Assembly (NCBI RefSeq): GCF_003610775.1
Contig: NZ_RAQO01000004.1
Coordinates: 686,822-750,821 of the forward strand
Origin: Alginatibacterium sediminis
GTDB taxonomy: Bacteria; Pseudomonadota; Gammaproteobacteria; Enterobacterales; Celerinatantimonadaceae
Length of the DNA stretch: 64,000 nucleotides
Direction of reading: 5' to 3'
A program made the position numbers and the translations under genes. Shown here one piece after another: positions 7,941 through 19,042 of the stretch. The notes beneath the pieces were generated by a model, which saw nothing but the letters and a program-made list of their open reading frames with translations, was not told the origin of the DNA and searched no databases. How positions within the stretch are numbered: the stretch's first letter is position 1; every line of letters begins with the position of its first letter.

Positions 7941-10022
7941 TTACAAAGCAATGATAACCTGTTCACCATCAATCATTAGCTCTAGTTCATTATCGCTAAG
8001 CTTATAAGTCACGTCAGTTTTCGGCTGACCTACTTTGCTTGGAACCAATAGGGTCAAAATGTTGTGTTGTTTTTTAGCTTTAAACTTCGCTTCAACATGG
8101 CGGTGAATATCTAAGTCTTTAAACTCAGCTGGATCAACCTCTCCAAAACCTTCAACATTTTCGATTGAGAGTAAATCGGCTTTACAGTCATTGATAAACG
8201 ACACATCTAACAAGCCATTGTCTCCAATAATCTGGAAGGAATCGTTAGCCGTTTGGGTTTTAAACGTTGTGTGAAGCAACCAAGTTAAATCTTGCTCTGT
8301 TTTCAAGGTTGCTGTGTCTCGCATTACAAAGACTTTTCCCTTGGCAAACCAGATTTTACGTTTATACGACTCTAACTCAGGATTATGGAACTGATATGAC
8401 GTTGACGCGTCACCTTCAACGAAAAGCACTTCAGACTCAGTATCGTAGTCACTAATTTTACCGCCAGCTTCGATACAATAGCGATCTTGGTGCTCACCTT
8501 CGAACTTAGTCGTGGTGTTCTCCGCATACTGACCTTTTCCATTAAACAAAGGCAAGTTTTTAGAGAAGGTTCTACGGCGCCACTTAATATGCATATCAAC
8601 GCCAAAACCACCATAATATCCAGTAATTGCGGCTAAGGTATCGCCAAAAGCATGTAATGTGTAGGCATTTTGATCACCATGCGAATGGCTAATTGAACCA
8701 AATGGACTGCATTTGTATACCATGTGTACATGATCTTCACGCTTTGTCATATTGCTATGGAAAGCTGCCCAACCGGTTATTGGGAATACTTTTAACTGTG
8801 GCTTGTCAGAAGGGACAACTTCTGGCATATCGTTCCAGAGATAGTCAAAACGTAGGTCATCATAGCCGAAATCCCACCAACCAAAGTTGTAAAACTTGGT
8901 ATGCGCTTCAGTATCGCGCGCTTTAAGCTGGTTGTAATACCAAATATATTCTGGCTTGTTGTTAACGCCTGCAAAATGTTTGATATTGTAAGCTAGTTTT
9001 AAGCCAGGGTAATCACCAATACTAGATTGGTCACAGAAGCTGGCGCGCTTCGAATGTACAGGCATACAGTACATAATGAAGTCACCGGTATTCTTGTAGA
9101 ATTCTTTATTGAACATATTGATTGAGGTGTAGCTTTTAAGCAGATCAAAAGACTCACCCAAGAATGCCATTTGGGTGTTCCAATAGTCTGGGCCTTCAGC
9201 CCATGCACCGTCTTTACCACCCCATGGAGGATAATGAACAGCATAGTATTCAATACCATACTCAATATATTCACGAGCCTTTGGATACTCGTTGTATAAG
9301 GCTATACACGTTGGTATAACCGCGGAACTAATACTGCGGACTCCATGGCTATTAAGCGGATTAGCCAACAGATCAACGGTCACCTTTAAGTGATGCATGA
9401 TTTCTTCTAAACGAACAATCAGCGCTTGTTTTACGGTTTCGCGCTCGGCATCGGTAAAGTAAGCATGAAGCCAATCATAACCCCAAGCCATAGCTGCAAT
9501 AACACGAAATGCTGCTTCATCATTATAGCCACGCGAAGTGACACCTTCAGGATCATATGACGCAAGTTCTAAGGTCCAAGCCTTAGCCTTTGCTATTATG
9601 GTTTCATCTTCTAATATGACACCAGCGATGGATAAGTTACGCGTTGCATTAAAAGCTTCTTGGCAACTGACATACATTTGACGCCAATAAGGGCGCCATA
9701 ATGAGGCTTTTCCAACAGTTTCTTCAGGGTAAGCCTGAGGCTCTGCATAGGGTGCAACATCAAGAAACTTATTGGTCGAATTTGCCATGAATGCGTCGAA
9801 CTTACAGTAACTTTTGTCTTGACTAAGCTTTGTTCTAAAGGCGGCGAGATCTTTGTTTTGTACTAACAGTCGTGGATGTTCAATGCTTAAGTTATCTAGA
9901 AAAGACAGATCAATTTCAGTTTTCTGAACCTTGATAGGCATGCAATCTACAAGATTTCCTGCGGATTTATCGTTTTCCAATTTAATCGCTTTAATCGCGT
10001 CAAAAGACTTATCTGTAGCCAT
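7941..10022 (-). CDS. Heparinase II/III-like polysaccharide lyase (PL15-like), probably cytoplasmic
   Basis: A 693-aa lyase that should cleave uronic-acid-containing oligosaccharides by beta-elimination. The N-terminal half is an alpha-toroid rich in aromatics (NEYPKAREYIEYGIEYYAVHY, GGKDGAWAEGPDYW), with the conserved NPLNSHG Asn/His. The C-terminal half carries the heparinase II/III signature HSHGDQNAYTLHAFGD (about residues 446-461). The layout resembles PL15 exo-lyases acting on alginate or heparin oligomers. There is no signal peptide or lipobox, so it probably works on imported oligosaccharides. It is monocistronic, ends at a T-rich terminator and has a CRP-like site upstream. The substrate cannot be read from sequence; no sulfatase or KDG-pathway gene adjoins it. 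Confidence 0.8.
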   Translation of the reverse strand: MATDKSFDAIKAIKLENDKSAGNLVDCMPIKVQKTEIDLSFLDNLSIEHPRLLVQNKDLAAFRTKLSQDKSYCKFDAFMANSTNKFLDVAPYAEPQAYPEETVGKASLWRPYWRQMYVSCQEAFNATRNLSIAGVILEDETIIAKAKAWTLELASYDPEGVTSRGYNDEAAFRVIAAMAWGYDWLHAYFTDAERETVKQALIVRLEEIMHHLKVTVDLLANPLNSHGVRSISSAVIPTCIALYNEYPKAREYIEYGIEYYAVHYPPWGGKDGAWAEGPDYWNTQMAFLGESFDLLKSYTSINMFNKEFYKNTGDFIMYCMPVHSKRASFCDQSSIGDYPGLKLAYNIKHFAGVNNKPEYIWYYNQLKARDTEAHTKFYNFGWWDFGYDDLRFDYLWNDMPEVVPSDKPQLKVFPITGWAAFHSNMTKREDHVHMVYKCSPFGSISHSHGDQNAYTLHAFGDTLAAITGYYGGFGVDMHIKWRRRTFSKNLPLFNGKGQYAENTTTKFEGEHQDRYCIEAGGKISDYDTESEVLFVEGDASTSYQFHNPELESYKRKIWFAKGKVFVMRDTATLKTEQDLTWLLHTTFKTQTANDSFQIIGDNGLLDVSFINDCKADLLSIENVEGFGEVDPAEFKDLDIHRHVEAKFKAKKQHNILTLLVPSKVGQPKTDVTYKLSDNELELMIDGEQVIIAL

Positions 10023-10428
10023 TTAATACCCCAAAATAGTAGTTGTAAATTTGAGCTTTGTTTTAGCTTCCCAAGAACATGGGGGCTAAACAATAAATTT
10101 TATGTTTTCAACTTAGCCTTTATGTTTACGGTCACGCTTTTTAGTAAACGAGGCAAACATTGTTAACGAAGTTTAGCTCGAATAGTTAGCACTAGCTAAT
10201 GCAAGTTGAAACGTAAGTAATTTATATCATTTGTATTACTAAATTACAATTCATACAGCTGTGAAATGAGTCACTGATCTACAAATAATTGGGGGGTGGT
10301 TGTGATCATTTTGGAGATTGATAGTTTTACACAAAGCAATATGGTGTTGTCAGATATCTAATAATAAACTTGCGTAATTAAGCACGGAACACCTACCTTA
10401 GAAGACAGCGAAACAAGATGCGCCAAAC
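10023..10428. other. Regulatory gap upstream of the lyase, no gene seen
   Basis: A gap of 405 bp between the start of the lyase gene and the 3' end of the DUF1835 gene, both on the minus strand. It is AT-rich with no supportable ORF. It contains the CRP-like palindrome given separately and otherwise nothing I can name. Confidence 0.5.
10260..10275. promoter_or_regulatory. CRP-like site upstream of the lyase
   Basis: TGTGA-AATGAG-TCACT matches 9 of 10 positions of the TGTGA-N6-TCACA core of CRP sites. It lies about 240 bp upstream of the lyase start. This would fit catabolite control of a polysaccharide-degrading enzyme. The distance is long for direct activation, so the assignment is moderate. 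Confidence 0.5.
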
Positions 10429-11409
10429 TCATGCAGCGGTAATATCGATCAATAACTTGCGTTGGTCATCCCAACGCCAAACCGTACTTTTATTAAGGTA
10501 AACCCCGCCAAGCCAGCGTTCCCAAATTTGACTTTTAGTCGTAAAACTACCAGTAGTACCTAGCAAGCTCTGCCCTTTACTTGTAATGCTAAGCTTATGT
10601 GAAGCAAAATTGCTGGCACAAATTTGTTGTCCTTCCAAACTGGATTTGATTAAAGGTTCAGGCTTATCCATTAACGCATTCAACACTAACATAAAGCTCA
10701 AATCACCCATGTAAATAGCTTCTTCGAGTTGTTGGCAGGCTGCGAATACTTTTCCAGGTTTAACTATTCCGGATCCAATCACTTGTAGGGCTTGAAATTC
10801 ACTGCGGGACAATCCCGTATGTATGCATGGGTATTCTTGCATAACACGTGTCACGCATGAACTGAGAAAAGGTAACGCTGATAGATCCCTCTGCTTTAAG
10901 AGACTCCATAGCTCAGGATTTTCGAAACCGAAAGCTAGCCATGCACTGTTCGCCAATTCAAGTTGGATCTGATCCACAGGCTTTAATTTTGGTGTCAAAT
11001 CACGTATAGATGAAGCAGTACAGCGTCCTAGGTAGGTTGCATTATCAAGTAGCGACAAAGTTGTAGAACTTCTGAGAATTTTGCTTAGGCTGAAGAAATG
11101 TAGAATTTGAAGCACTTGAAGTTGGTCATACATATCATGCTCGAACCACAGTTCGATGTGATCAAAAGCATGCCAATCTTTTAGTACCGAATCTCGGGTC
11201 TTAAAATCGAGACTGACTTGCTCGAATTCTGCCCATCCTAGGTTTGCAATATGACTGGCACGGAGGTGTGACAGTGATTCAAGCTCGAGTCGACTATCAA
11301 TTTGCCCTTCGTGTAAGACGTCCCGCCACGCAAGGATTTCGGCCTCAAAACCAGCGCTTTGCATTACGGCTACAGCACAATCGCCATTGGTAATAATTAG
11401 ACGCCGCAC
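10429..11409 (-). CDS. DUF1835 domain-containing protein
   Basis: A 326-aa soluble protein starting with GTG, with GGAG five bases upstream. The N-terminus (RRLIITNGDCAVAVM followed by ILAWRDVLHEGQI) is the typical opening of DUF1835 proteins. LWFEHDMYDQLQVLQILHFF is the next conserved block of that family. The function of the family is unknown. No signal peptide or membrane segment is seen. The gene lies downstream of ihfA in the same direction, but a strong terminator between them makes it a separate unit. Confidence 0.75.
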   Translation of the reverse strand: MRRLIITNGDCAVAVMQSAGFEAEILAWRDVLHEGQIDSRLELESLSHLRASHIANLGWAEFEQVSLDFKTRDSVLKDWHAFDHIELWFEHDMYDQLQVLQILHFFSLSKILRSSTTLSLLDNATYLGRCTASSIRDLTPKLKPVDQIQLELANSAWLAFGFENPELWSLLKQRDLSALPFLSSCVTRVMQEYPCIHTGLSRSEFQALQVIGSGIVKPGKVFAACQQLEEAIYMGDLSFMLVLNALMDKPEPLIKSSLEGQQICASNFASHKLSITSKGQSLLGTTGSFTTKSQIWERWLGGVYLNKSTVWRWDDQRKLLIDITAA

Positions 11410-11430
11410 AATATCTCCAAAAAGGTATTA

Positions 11431-11456
11431 AAAAGCCGATGCAAGCATCGGCTTTT
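11431..11456 (-). terminator. Terminator after ihfA
   Basis: AAAAGCCGATGC and GCATCGGCTTTT form a 12-bp perfect stem with a 2-base gap (in practice an 11-bp stem with a 4-nt loop). It has T-runs on both sides, so it can act in both directions. It sits 4 bp after the ihfA stop and closes the thrS-ihfA gene cluster. Confidence 0.92.
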
Positions 11457-11460
11457 AGTA

Positions 11461-11760
11461 CTAATCCTGGTTCAAATCGGCGTTTTCGACTCGACTTTTA
11501 AGCTTTTGTCCAGGTCTAAACGTCACCACCCTGCGCGCCGAAATAGGAATATCTTCGCCGGTTTTAGGGTTACGTCCTGGACGTTCATTTTTAACTCGTA
11601 AGTCAAAGTTACCAAATCCGGAAATCTTGACTTGTTCGCCAGCTTCAAGAGACCCACGGATTTCTTCGAAAAACGCTTCTACAAGTTCCTTAGACTCTCG
11701 TTTGCTAAAGCCTACTTGTTCGAACAATGTTTCAGCAAGATCAGCTTTGGTTAGTGCCAT
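11461..11760 (-). CDS. ihfA: Integration host factor subunit alpha
   Basis: DNA-bending nucleoid protein, one half of the IHF heterodimer. The frame can be read from a GTG at 11766 that overlaps the pheT stop, but the conserved N-terminus [10 protein letters not shown] begins at the ATG at 11760. GGGAG lies about 5-9 bases before that ATG, so I use it (99 aa). The family core [25 protein letters not shown] is present. The C-terminal [19 protein letters not shown] contains the DNA-minor-groove arm. Its position just after pheT is the classic gammaproteobacterial arrangement. Confidence 0.96.
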   Translation of the reverse strand: MALTKADLAETLFEQVGFSKRESKELVEAFFEEIRGSLEAGEQVKISGFGNFDLRVKNERPGRNPKTGEDIPISARRVVTFRPGQKLKSRVENADLNQD

Positions 11761-11762
11761 AA

Positions 11763-14150
11763 TCACTCCCTCAAGGATGCGTCAAACTCAGAACAGATCG
11801 CGGTTACAACTTTTTCTACCGACGCTGCTATTTCTTTTTCTTCCAAGGTTTGGCTTACGTCCTGCAGAGTTAAGGCGATTGCAATGCTCTTCTTGTCTGC
11901 TGGAACACCTTTACCTTGGTATACATCAAACAAGTTTACGCCAACCAATTGATTTCCGCCAACTTTTTCAGCCAAATTAATTATGTCTTTACTTGCAAGG
12001 GTTTTATCAACGATAAAAGCAAGATCGCGGCGATTCGCTGGGAACTTCGATACAGCCTTTGCTGACGGGATATGTCGCTCAATTAAGCTGTACTGTTCAA
12101 GCTCAAAAACAAAACACGGCCCCTGCAAAGACAAGGCTTTGTAGTGACTCGGGTGTAAACCACCAAGATAGCCAATTACCTTACCATTTTTTAAAATTGC
12201 AGCCGATTGACCAGGATGAAGTGCTGGGTTTGAAGCGGCTACAAACTCAAAGTCTTGTAACTGCCCTGCTGCATCGAGCAGTGCTTCCACGTCACCTTTT
12301 GCATCAAAGAAGTCAACACTTCGAGCTTCTTGGTTCCAGCTCTCTGGGTTAACACTGCCACAAATTACACCAGCTATCATTGGCGTTTGTGCCACACCAT
12401 TCTCAGCATTTTCGTCAGACACAAAACGTAAACCCGTTTCAAATAAACGAATCCGTGATTGTTGACGCTTTTGATTGTTACTTACTGCATCCAACAACCC
12501 CGTCCACAAGCTTAAACGCATAGCTGACATTTCAACCGAAATTGGATGTGGCAAAATCATCGCTTCTTGTTCAGGATGCAATAATATTTGTCGCTTTGGA
12601 TCAACAAAGCTATAAGTAACAGCTTCTTGGTAACCACGAGTATTTAATACCTGACGTAACTTGCTTAGCGGATTGCTTGCTTCAGGCTTAGCAAACATTT
12701 TAAGACGCGCTAGCGGTGAAACATTTGGAATATTATTGTAGCCATAGACGCGCGCTACTTCTTCTATGAGGTCTTCTTCAATAGCAAAGTCGAAACGGTA
12801 GCTTGGAGCCACACATGACCAACCGTCCGAGGTTGGCGTAACCTCTAGACCCAATCGTTGTAAAATGTCTAAAACTAGAGATGCTTCGAAGGATTGTCCT
12901 ACTACTTTTTCAAGGCGCGCATGACGCAGTTCTATCGTCGCTGCTTTTGGTATTAGGCTTTCATCTCCAGCTTGAGATATTGGACCAACTTCGCCCCCAC
13001 AAATTTCTTTAATGAGCTGGGTAGCGCGCTCAATTGCTTTATGTTGCAGTTGATAGTCAACGCCGCGCTCGTAGCGGTGAGATGCGTCAGTGTGTAAACC
13101 ATATTGACGAGCTCGACCGGTAATCGCTAGCGGCGCGAAAAATGCGCATTCTAAGAAAATATGGTTAGATTCAAGGCCAACACCCGTTGAAGCACCGCCA
13201 AATATCCCAGCAAGTGCAATCGGCCCGCTCGAGTCGCTAATAACGAGAGTATTATCGCTTAACTTCACTTCGCTTTCGTCTAGCAAGGTTAAGGACTCTT
13301 GTGAATTAGCCATGCGCACATCGATGCTTGAACCAAGCTTCTCTAAATCAAAGGCATGTAAGGGCTGACCCAACTCTAAAAGTACATAGTTGGTTATATC
13401 TACAACGGGATCGATACTGCGAGTGCCAGAGCGACGCAGTTTTTCAACCATCCACAATGGCGTTTCAGCGTTCACATTAACATTTTTTATGACGCGACCC
13501 AGATAAACAGGACACGCTTCTGGCGCACTCACTGTAACCGGGTAAGTATCGGCTATTGTTACTTCAGCTGTTTCCCAAACCGGTTCGGTGACGTCAACTT
13601 TATTAATCACGCCAACTTCACGCGCAACACCAGCAATACTTAAACAATCAGCACGGTTTGGGGTTAAGTCAATTTCGATACAATTATCATCGAGGCTCAT
13701 ATACTCGCGTATATTTGTACCTACTATTGCGTCAGTAGCTATCTCAATAATACCGTCATGGTCATCAGAAATACCAAGTTCACTATAAGAACACAGCATG
13801 CCCATCGAAGGCTGACCACGTAATTTTGCTTTTTTGATTTTAAAATTGCCGGGGAGCACTGCTCCAACAACAGCTACGGCAACTTTAAGGCCAAGGCGAC
13901 AGTTTGGAGCTCCACAGACAATATCTAATAACTCTGAAGAACCCACATTAACTTTGGTGACTTGAAGTTTATCTGCATCCGGGTGTTGACCACACTCGAC
14001 AACTTCACCAATGATAACACCACTAAACTCTGCTGCAGCTGGCACAACATCATCTACTTCTAGGCCAGCCATAGTAATTTGTTCTTGTAATTCTTCACTA
14101 GAAACAGCTGGGTTTACCCACTCACGTAACCACGATTCACTAAATTTCAT
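11763..14150 (-). CDS. pheT: Phenylalanine-tRNA ligase subunit beta
   Basis: Large subunit of the alpha2beta2 PheRS, 795 aa, charging tRNA-Phe in the cytosol. It begins [15 protein letters not shown]. The tRNA-binding EMAP-like domain (about residues 40-150), the B3/B4 editing region and the B5 domain follow in order. The C-terminal FDX-ACB anticodon-binding domain ([16 protein letters not shown] onward) ends the protein. Length is standard. It starts 13 bp after the pheS stop and its stop lies 2 bp before the ihfA start. Confidence 0.98.
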   Translation of the reverse strand: MKFSESWLREWVNPAVSSEELQEQITMAGLEVDDVVPAAAEFSGVIIGEVVECGQHPDADKLQVTKVNVGSSELLDIVCGAPNCRLGLKVAVAVVGAVLPGNFKIKKAKLRGQPSMGMLCSYSELGISDDHDGIIEIATDAIVGTNIREYMSLDDNCIEIDLTPNRADCLSIAGVAREVGVINKVDVTEPVWETAEVTIADTYPVTVSAPEACPVYLGRVIKNVNVNAETPLWMVEKLRRSGTRSIDPVVDITNYVLLELGQPLHAFDLEKLGSSIDVRMANSQESLTLLDESEVKLSDNTLVISDSSGPIALAGIFGGASTGVGLESNHIFLECAFFAPLAITGRARQYGLHTDASHRYERGVDYQLQHKAIERATQLIKEICGGEVGPISQAGDESLIPKAATIELRHARLEKVVGQSFEASLVLDILQRLGLEVTPTSDGWSCVAPSYRFDFAIEEDLIEEVARVYGYNNIPNVSPLARLKMFAKPEASNPLSKLRQVLNTRGYQEAVTYSFVDPKRQILLHPEQEAMILPHPISVEMSAMRLSLWTGLLDAVSNNQKRQQSRIRLFETGLRFVSDENAENGVAQTPMIAGVICGSVNPESWNQEARSVDFFDAKGDVEALLDAAGQLQDFEFVAASNPALHPGQSAAILKNGKVIGYLGGLHPSHYKALSLQGPCFVFELEQYSLIERHIPSAKAVSKFPANRRDLAFIVDKTLASKDIINLAEKVGGNQLVGVNLFDVYQGKGVPADKKSIAIALTLQDVSQTLEEKEIAASVEKVVTAICSEFDASLRE

Positions 14151-14163
14151 TTGTCAGCAACCC

Positions 14164-15153
<990 letters not shown>

Positions 15154-15330
15154 CTAAGGCTTGCTTATAACAATCCACATTTAGACTTTTAGTCCTTCCT
15201 GTAACTAGGGCCTAGCCAAGGATAATAGAGCTGAATAAGAGTATGTGCGTTGGTATAAAGTAATGTATTTTAAGATCAGAAATAGTAATAGATTGCAGTG
15301 GTTTATACTAGGGTGTATCAACGCCAAAGG

Positions 15331-15360
15331 CATAAAAAAAGGGAGCAATAAGCTCCCTTT
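15331..15360 (-). terminator. Terminator between rplT and pheS
   Basis: On the minus strand, AAAGGGAGC and GCTCCCTTT pair around a 5-nt loop and are followed by seven T. It lies 20 bp after the rplT stop. It ends the thrS-infC-rpmI-rplT transcript, or attenuates it ahead of pheST. Confidence 0.9.
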
Positions 15361-15379
15361 CCAATCTATAAGTTAAAAC

Positions 15380-15745
<366 letters not shown>

Positions 15746-15751
15746 CTAACC

Positions 15752-15946
15752 TTATGCGTACGGCAACATGCGTTTTACGGCACGTACATCTGAAGCTGCT
15801 ATTAATTTCTTAGCGCGCAAGTTGCGCTTAACTTTAGTACGGCGCTTAGTTAGGATGTGACGCAGACCAGCTTGTTTACACTTAAAGCCGTTCGCTGTCT
15901 TTTTAAAACGCTTTGCAGCGCCTTTGTTCGATTTAATCTTTGGCAT
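15752..15946 (-). CDS. rpmI: 50S ribosomal protein L35
   Basis: Ribosomal protein L35, 64 aa and very basic. The open frame extends 11 codons upstream of the conserved N-terminus [17 protein letters not shown], so I place the start at 15946, as in all L35 proteins. It is followed at once by rplT and preceded by infC, the conserved order. Confidence 0.97.
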   Translation of the reverse strand: MPKIKSNKGAAKRFKKTANGFKCKQAGLRHILTKRRTKVKRNLRAKKLIAASDVRAVKRMLPYA

Positions 15947-15995
15947 TTTAATAGTTACCACTTCGCATTGGTTTATCAACTAATAGTAAGGCGAA

Positions 15996-16020
15996 TAAAA
16001 ACAGCCCGACAAGCAGGCTG
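15996..16020 (-). terminator. Hairpin between infC and rpmI
   Basis: On the minus strand a stem of about 6 bp (CAGCCT with GGGCTG, one G-U) with a 7-nt loop is followed by TTTTTATT. It sits 22 bp beyond the infC stop. It may be a partial terminator or part of the L20-responsive leader of rpmI-rplT. Confidence 0.55.
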
Positions 16021-16042
16021 CTTTATTACTTGTATGCCTTAT

Positions 16043-16585
16043 CTATTTCTTACGGGGTGCAAGTACCATTACTGCTTGACGCCCTTCCATTTTTGGAAAA
16101 GCTTCAACAACAGCAATCTCTTCTAAATCAGCTTTAATGCGATTTAGTAGATCAAAGCCGAGGCTTTGGTGCGCCATTTCACGACCACGAAAACGTAGTG
16201 TTACTTTAGCCTTGTTCCCTTCTTCTAGAAAGCGTGTCAGGTTGCGTAGTTTTACCTGATAATCACCTTCATCAGTTCCAGGTCGGAATTTAATTTCCTT
16301 AACCTGAATCTGTTTTTGCTTCTTCTTCTGTTCTTTAACAGACTTACTTTTCTCGTAAATAAACTTACCGTAGTCCATTACCTTACAAACTGGTGGCTCT
16401 GCATTTGGACTGATTTCGACTAAGTCGACTCCAGAGTCATCTGCAATTGTTTGGGCTTCAGCTAAAGTAACAATCCCTATAGCTTCACCTTCGAGTCCAG
16501 TTAGGCGTACTTCGGTAGCCCGGATCTCTTCATTGATTTTATGCGCTCTTGCAGCTGGTTGCTGACTACGTCTTCCGGATTTTAT
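16043..16585 (-). CDS. infC: Translation initiation factor IF-3, predicted AUA start
   Basis: IF-3 checks start codons on the 30S subunit and prevents premature 50S joining. The first ATG (16378) would remove the whole N-terminal domain. The same frame runs upstream through [20 protein letters not shown] and [17 protein letters not shown], the conserved IF-3 N-domain, until a stop at 16589-16591. Between that stop and 16378 there is no ATG, GTG or TTG. The codon at 16583-16585 is ATA, 7 nt after a near-perfect Shine-Dalgarno GGAGGA, and it aligns with the AUU start of E. coli infC. The product is then 180 aa, the E. coli length. Rare start codons in infC are the basis of IF-3 autoregulation. 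Confidence 0.93.
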   Translation of the reverse strand: MKSGRRSQQPAARAHKINEEIRATEVRLTGLEGEAIGIVTLAEAQTIADDSGVDLVEISPNAEPPVCKVMDYGKFIYEKSKSVKEQKKKQKQIQVKEIKFRPGTDEGDYQVKLRNLTRFLEEGNKAKVTLRFRGREMAHQSLGFDLLNRIKADLEEIAVVEAFPKMEGRQAVMVLAPRKK

Positions 16586-16588
16586 AGT

Positions 16589-18514
16589 TTATTCCTCCAC
16601 TAAGGATAATGTTCGGTTATTGATTTCTTCGCTAACTTGCGAGATGAATGCATCTACATCAAGTTTGCCTAAATCAACACCCCTACGAGTTCGTATTGCG
16701 ACTTGCTTCTCTTCGACTTCTTTATCACCGACTACGAGCAAGTACGGAATACGCTTTAAAGTATGTTCGCGGATTTTAAAGCCTATCTTCTCATTTCTCA
16801 AGTCCGCAATTGCCCTAATACCCGCTTTATTTAACTTTTCGACGGTTTCTTGCACAAAATCGGCCTGTTTGTCGGTAATATTCATAACCACAACCTGTTT
16901 TGGTGCTAACCAAGTTGGGAAGAAGCCTGAATACTCTTCAATCAAAATGCCGATAAAGCGTTCAATTGAGCCTAGAATAGCACGGTGTATCATCACCGGT
17001 ACATGCCGTTCGTTATCTTCGCCAACAAAATTAGCGCTTAAACGACCTGGCATTGAGAAATCGAGCTGAATAGTGCCACATTGCCATGCACGATCTAAAC
17101 AGTCGTGTAAGGTAAATTCAATTTTAGGACCGTAAAACGCACCTTCTCCTGGTAGATAACTAAATTCAATTCCAGCGGCGTTTAATGCATCTGCGAGTGC
17201 TTTTTCTGATTTGTCCCAAGTTTCGTCATCACCAACGCGTTGCTCAGGTCGAGTGGATAATTTGACTTCAACTTCGGTAAAACCAAAAGCTGCGTAGGTT
17301 TCATAAACCATTTCTATACACGAAGCAACTTCAGCTTGTATTTGATCATCGGTACAAAAAATATGCGCATCATCTTGGGTAAACCCTCGAACTCGCATTA
17401 AGCCATGCAGCGAACCCGAAGGCTCATTACGGTGACAACTACCAAATTCAGCCATGCGCAAGGGAAGATCACGATAGGATTTCAAACCCTGATTGAATAT
17501 TTGCACATGACCTGGGCAGTTCATCGGTTTAATTGCGTATTCACGATTCTCAGAAGCCGTAGTAAACATGCCATCAGCATACTTATCCCAATGTCCTGAT
17601 TTCTCCCACATTGAGCGATCCATGATCTGTGGCGCTTTTACTTCCTGGTAGTCATATTTACGCAGTTGACTTCGTACGAAGGTTTCAAGTTCACGGAATA
17701 TCGTCCAACCCGCATCATGCCAAAACACCATACCTGGTGCTTCTTCTTGCATATGATACAAATCAAGCTGCTTTCCAATCCGGCGGTGATCACGCTTTGA
17801 CGCTTCTTCTAAACGCTTCAAGTAGGCTTTAAGTTGCTTTTTGTCAGCCCAAGCAGTGCCGTAAATGCGCTGCAGCATTTTGTTGTCACTATTGCCACGC
17901 CAATATGCACCAGCAATCTTCATTATTTTAAAATGATGACAAAAACGCATATTTGGAACATGTGGGCCACGACACATATCGACGTATTCTTCATGGCGGT
18001 ATAAACCTGGTCGGGCATCTTTATCGATACCGTCGATAATTTCTAATTTATACGTTTCACCAAGTTCTTCAAATGTTTTGTAGGCTTCGTCAACGCTAAC
18101 TTTGGTTTTTACAACGTCATAGTTAGTTTTAGCAAGTTGCAACATTCGTTTTTCTAAAGCGTCTAAGTCTTCTTGGGTCAAGGAATGGTCAAGATCTACA
18201 TCATAGTAGAAGCCATTATCAATGGTTGGCCCAATCGCCATTTTGGTATCTGGCCAAAGCTGTTTAATTGCATGGCCCAATAAGTGTGCACAAGAGTGAC
18301 GAATTATTTCTATTCCATCGTCATCTTTTGCAGTAATAATCTGAATGTCTGAATCTTCGGTGACGAGTTCTACGGCATCGACACGCTCGCCGTTGATACG
18401 GCCTGCAATACAAGCTTTAGCTAAGCCCGGACCAATGTCCATTGCGATGTCTAAAATAGATACAGCAGCGTCGAACTGGCGCTGGCTACCGTCAGGAAGT
18501 GTTATTAATGGCAT
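16589..18514 (-). CDS. thrS: Threonine-tRNA ligase
   Basis: Class II synthetase charging tRNA-Thr, 641 aa from the ATG at 18514, which has GAGGA upstream; the longer frame to 18553 adds 13 non-conserved residues. Domains in order are the TGS domain ([15 protein letters not shown]), the editing domain with [17 protein letters not shown] (the HxxxH zinc/editing motif) and the SAD region. The catalytic core has [10 protein letters not shown], the motif 2 [16 protein letters not shown], and [20 protein letters not shown]. The anticodon-binding domain is last. It begins the operon; infC starts 3 bp after its stop. Confidence 0.98.
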   Translation of the reverse strand: MPLITLPDGSQRQFDAAVSILDIAMDIGPGLAKACIAGRINGERVDAVELVTEDSDIQIITAKDDDGIEIIRHSCAHLLGHAIKQLWPDTKMAIGPTIDNGFYYDVDLDHSLTQEDLDALEKRMLQLAKTNYDVVKTKVSVDEAYKTFEELGETYKLEIIDGIDKDARPGLYRHEEYVDMCRGPHVPNMRFCHHFKIMKIAGAYWRGNSDNKMLQRIYGTAWADKKQLKAYLKRLEEASKRDHRRIGKQLDLYHMQEEAPGMVFWHDAGWTIFRELETFVRSQLRKYDYQEVKAPQIMDRSMWEKSGHWDKYADGMFTTASENREYAIKPMNCPGHVQIFNQGLKSYRDLPLRMAEFGSCHRNEPSGSLHGLMRVRGFTQDDAHIFCTDDQIQAEVASCIEMVYETYAAFGFTEVEVKLSTRPEQRVGDDETWDKSEKALADALNAAGIEFSYLPGEGAFYGPKIEFTLHDCLDRAWQCGTIQLDFSMPGRLSANFVGEDNERHVPVMIHRAILGSIERFIGILIEEYSGFFPTWLAPKQVVVMNITDKQADFVQETVEKLNKAGIRAIADLRNEKIGFKIREHTLKRIPYLLVVGDKEVEEKQVAIRTRRGVDLGKLDVDAFISQVSEEINNRTLSLVEE

Positions 18515-18689
18515 GGGAGTTCCTCGTGGATTCACAGTGGTGATGCATACCAAGCATCACATGTTGTCAAAGTCTAAAACTTTGCATGAACTGCGAATAA
18601 TAAGGAGAGCCAAAGACTTTGACAAGCTTCACAACACCAAAAGCTGAAATTAGTTTTAATCGAGGTGTAAGTACGCCTAGGAGGCAATT

Positions 18690-18893
18690 ATGAATACTTT
18701 GACTCTGACACGAATTGACTGCCCAGTCTGTGGCCATTCTAATCAATTTAACCTCGATACTAGCAATGGTGATCAAGAGTATTACGAAGACTGCAGCGCA
18801 TGTTGCAATCCGATTCATTGCAACATGCATATTGACGAAGTACGCGGTGCAATCGAGCTTAGCGTAGACGCCAGCGACGAGCAGTATTTTTAA
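18690..18893 (+). CDS. CPXCG-motif cysteine-rich small protein
   Basis: A 67-aa protein with CPVCG at residues 11-15 and a second CSACCNPIHC cluster at 35-44, likely a zinc-ribbon knuckle. It matches the CPXCG-motif cysteine-rich family, common in marine Gammaproteobacteria and of unknown function. A strong AGGAGG ribosome-binding site lies about 6 bases before the ATG. It is divergent from thrS and has no operon partner. Confidence 0.85.
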   Translation: MNTLTLTRIDCPVCGHSNQFNLDTSNGDQEYYEDCSACCNPIHCNMHIDEVRGAIELSVDASDEQYF

Positions 18894-19042
18894 CCTTAAG
18901 ACTAAGCTTTGATAATGTATTAATGCACGCCTTAGTGTAAGCTGTCATATCTGATTTTAAACCGTTTTAAATCTTCGGCTAAGCTGTAGCGCTCGCTACA
19001 CAGATAGCTATTTATCTCATTGTCTCAATTTGGTCCCTTTAA

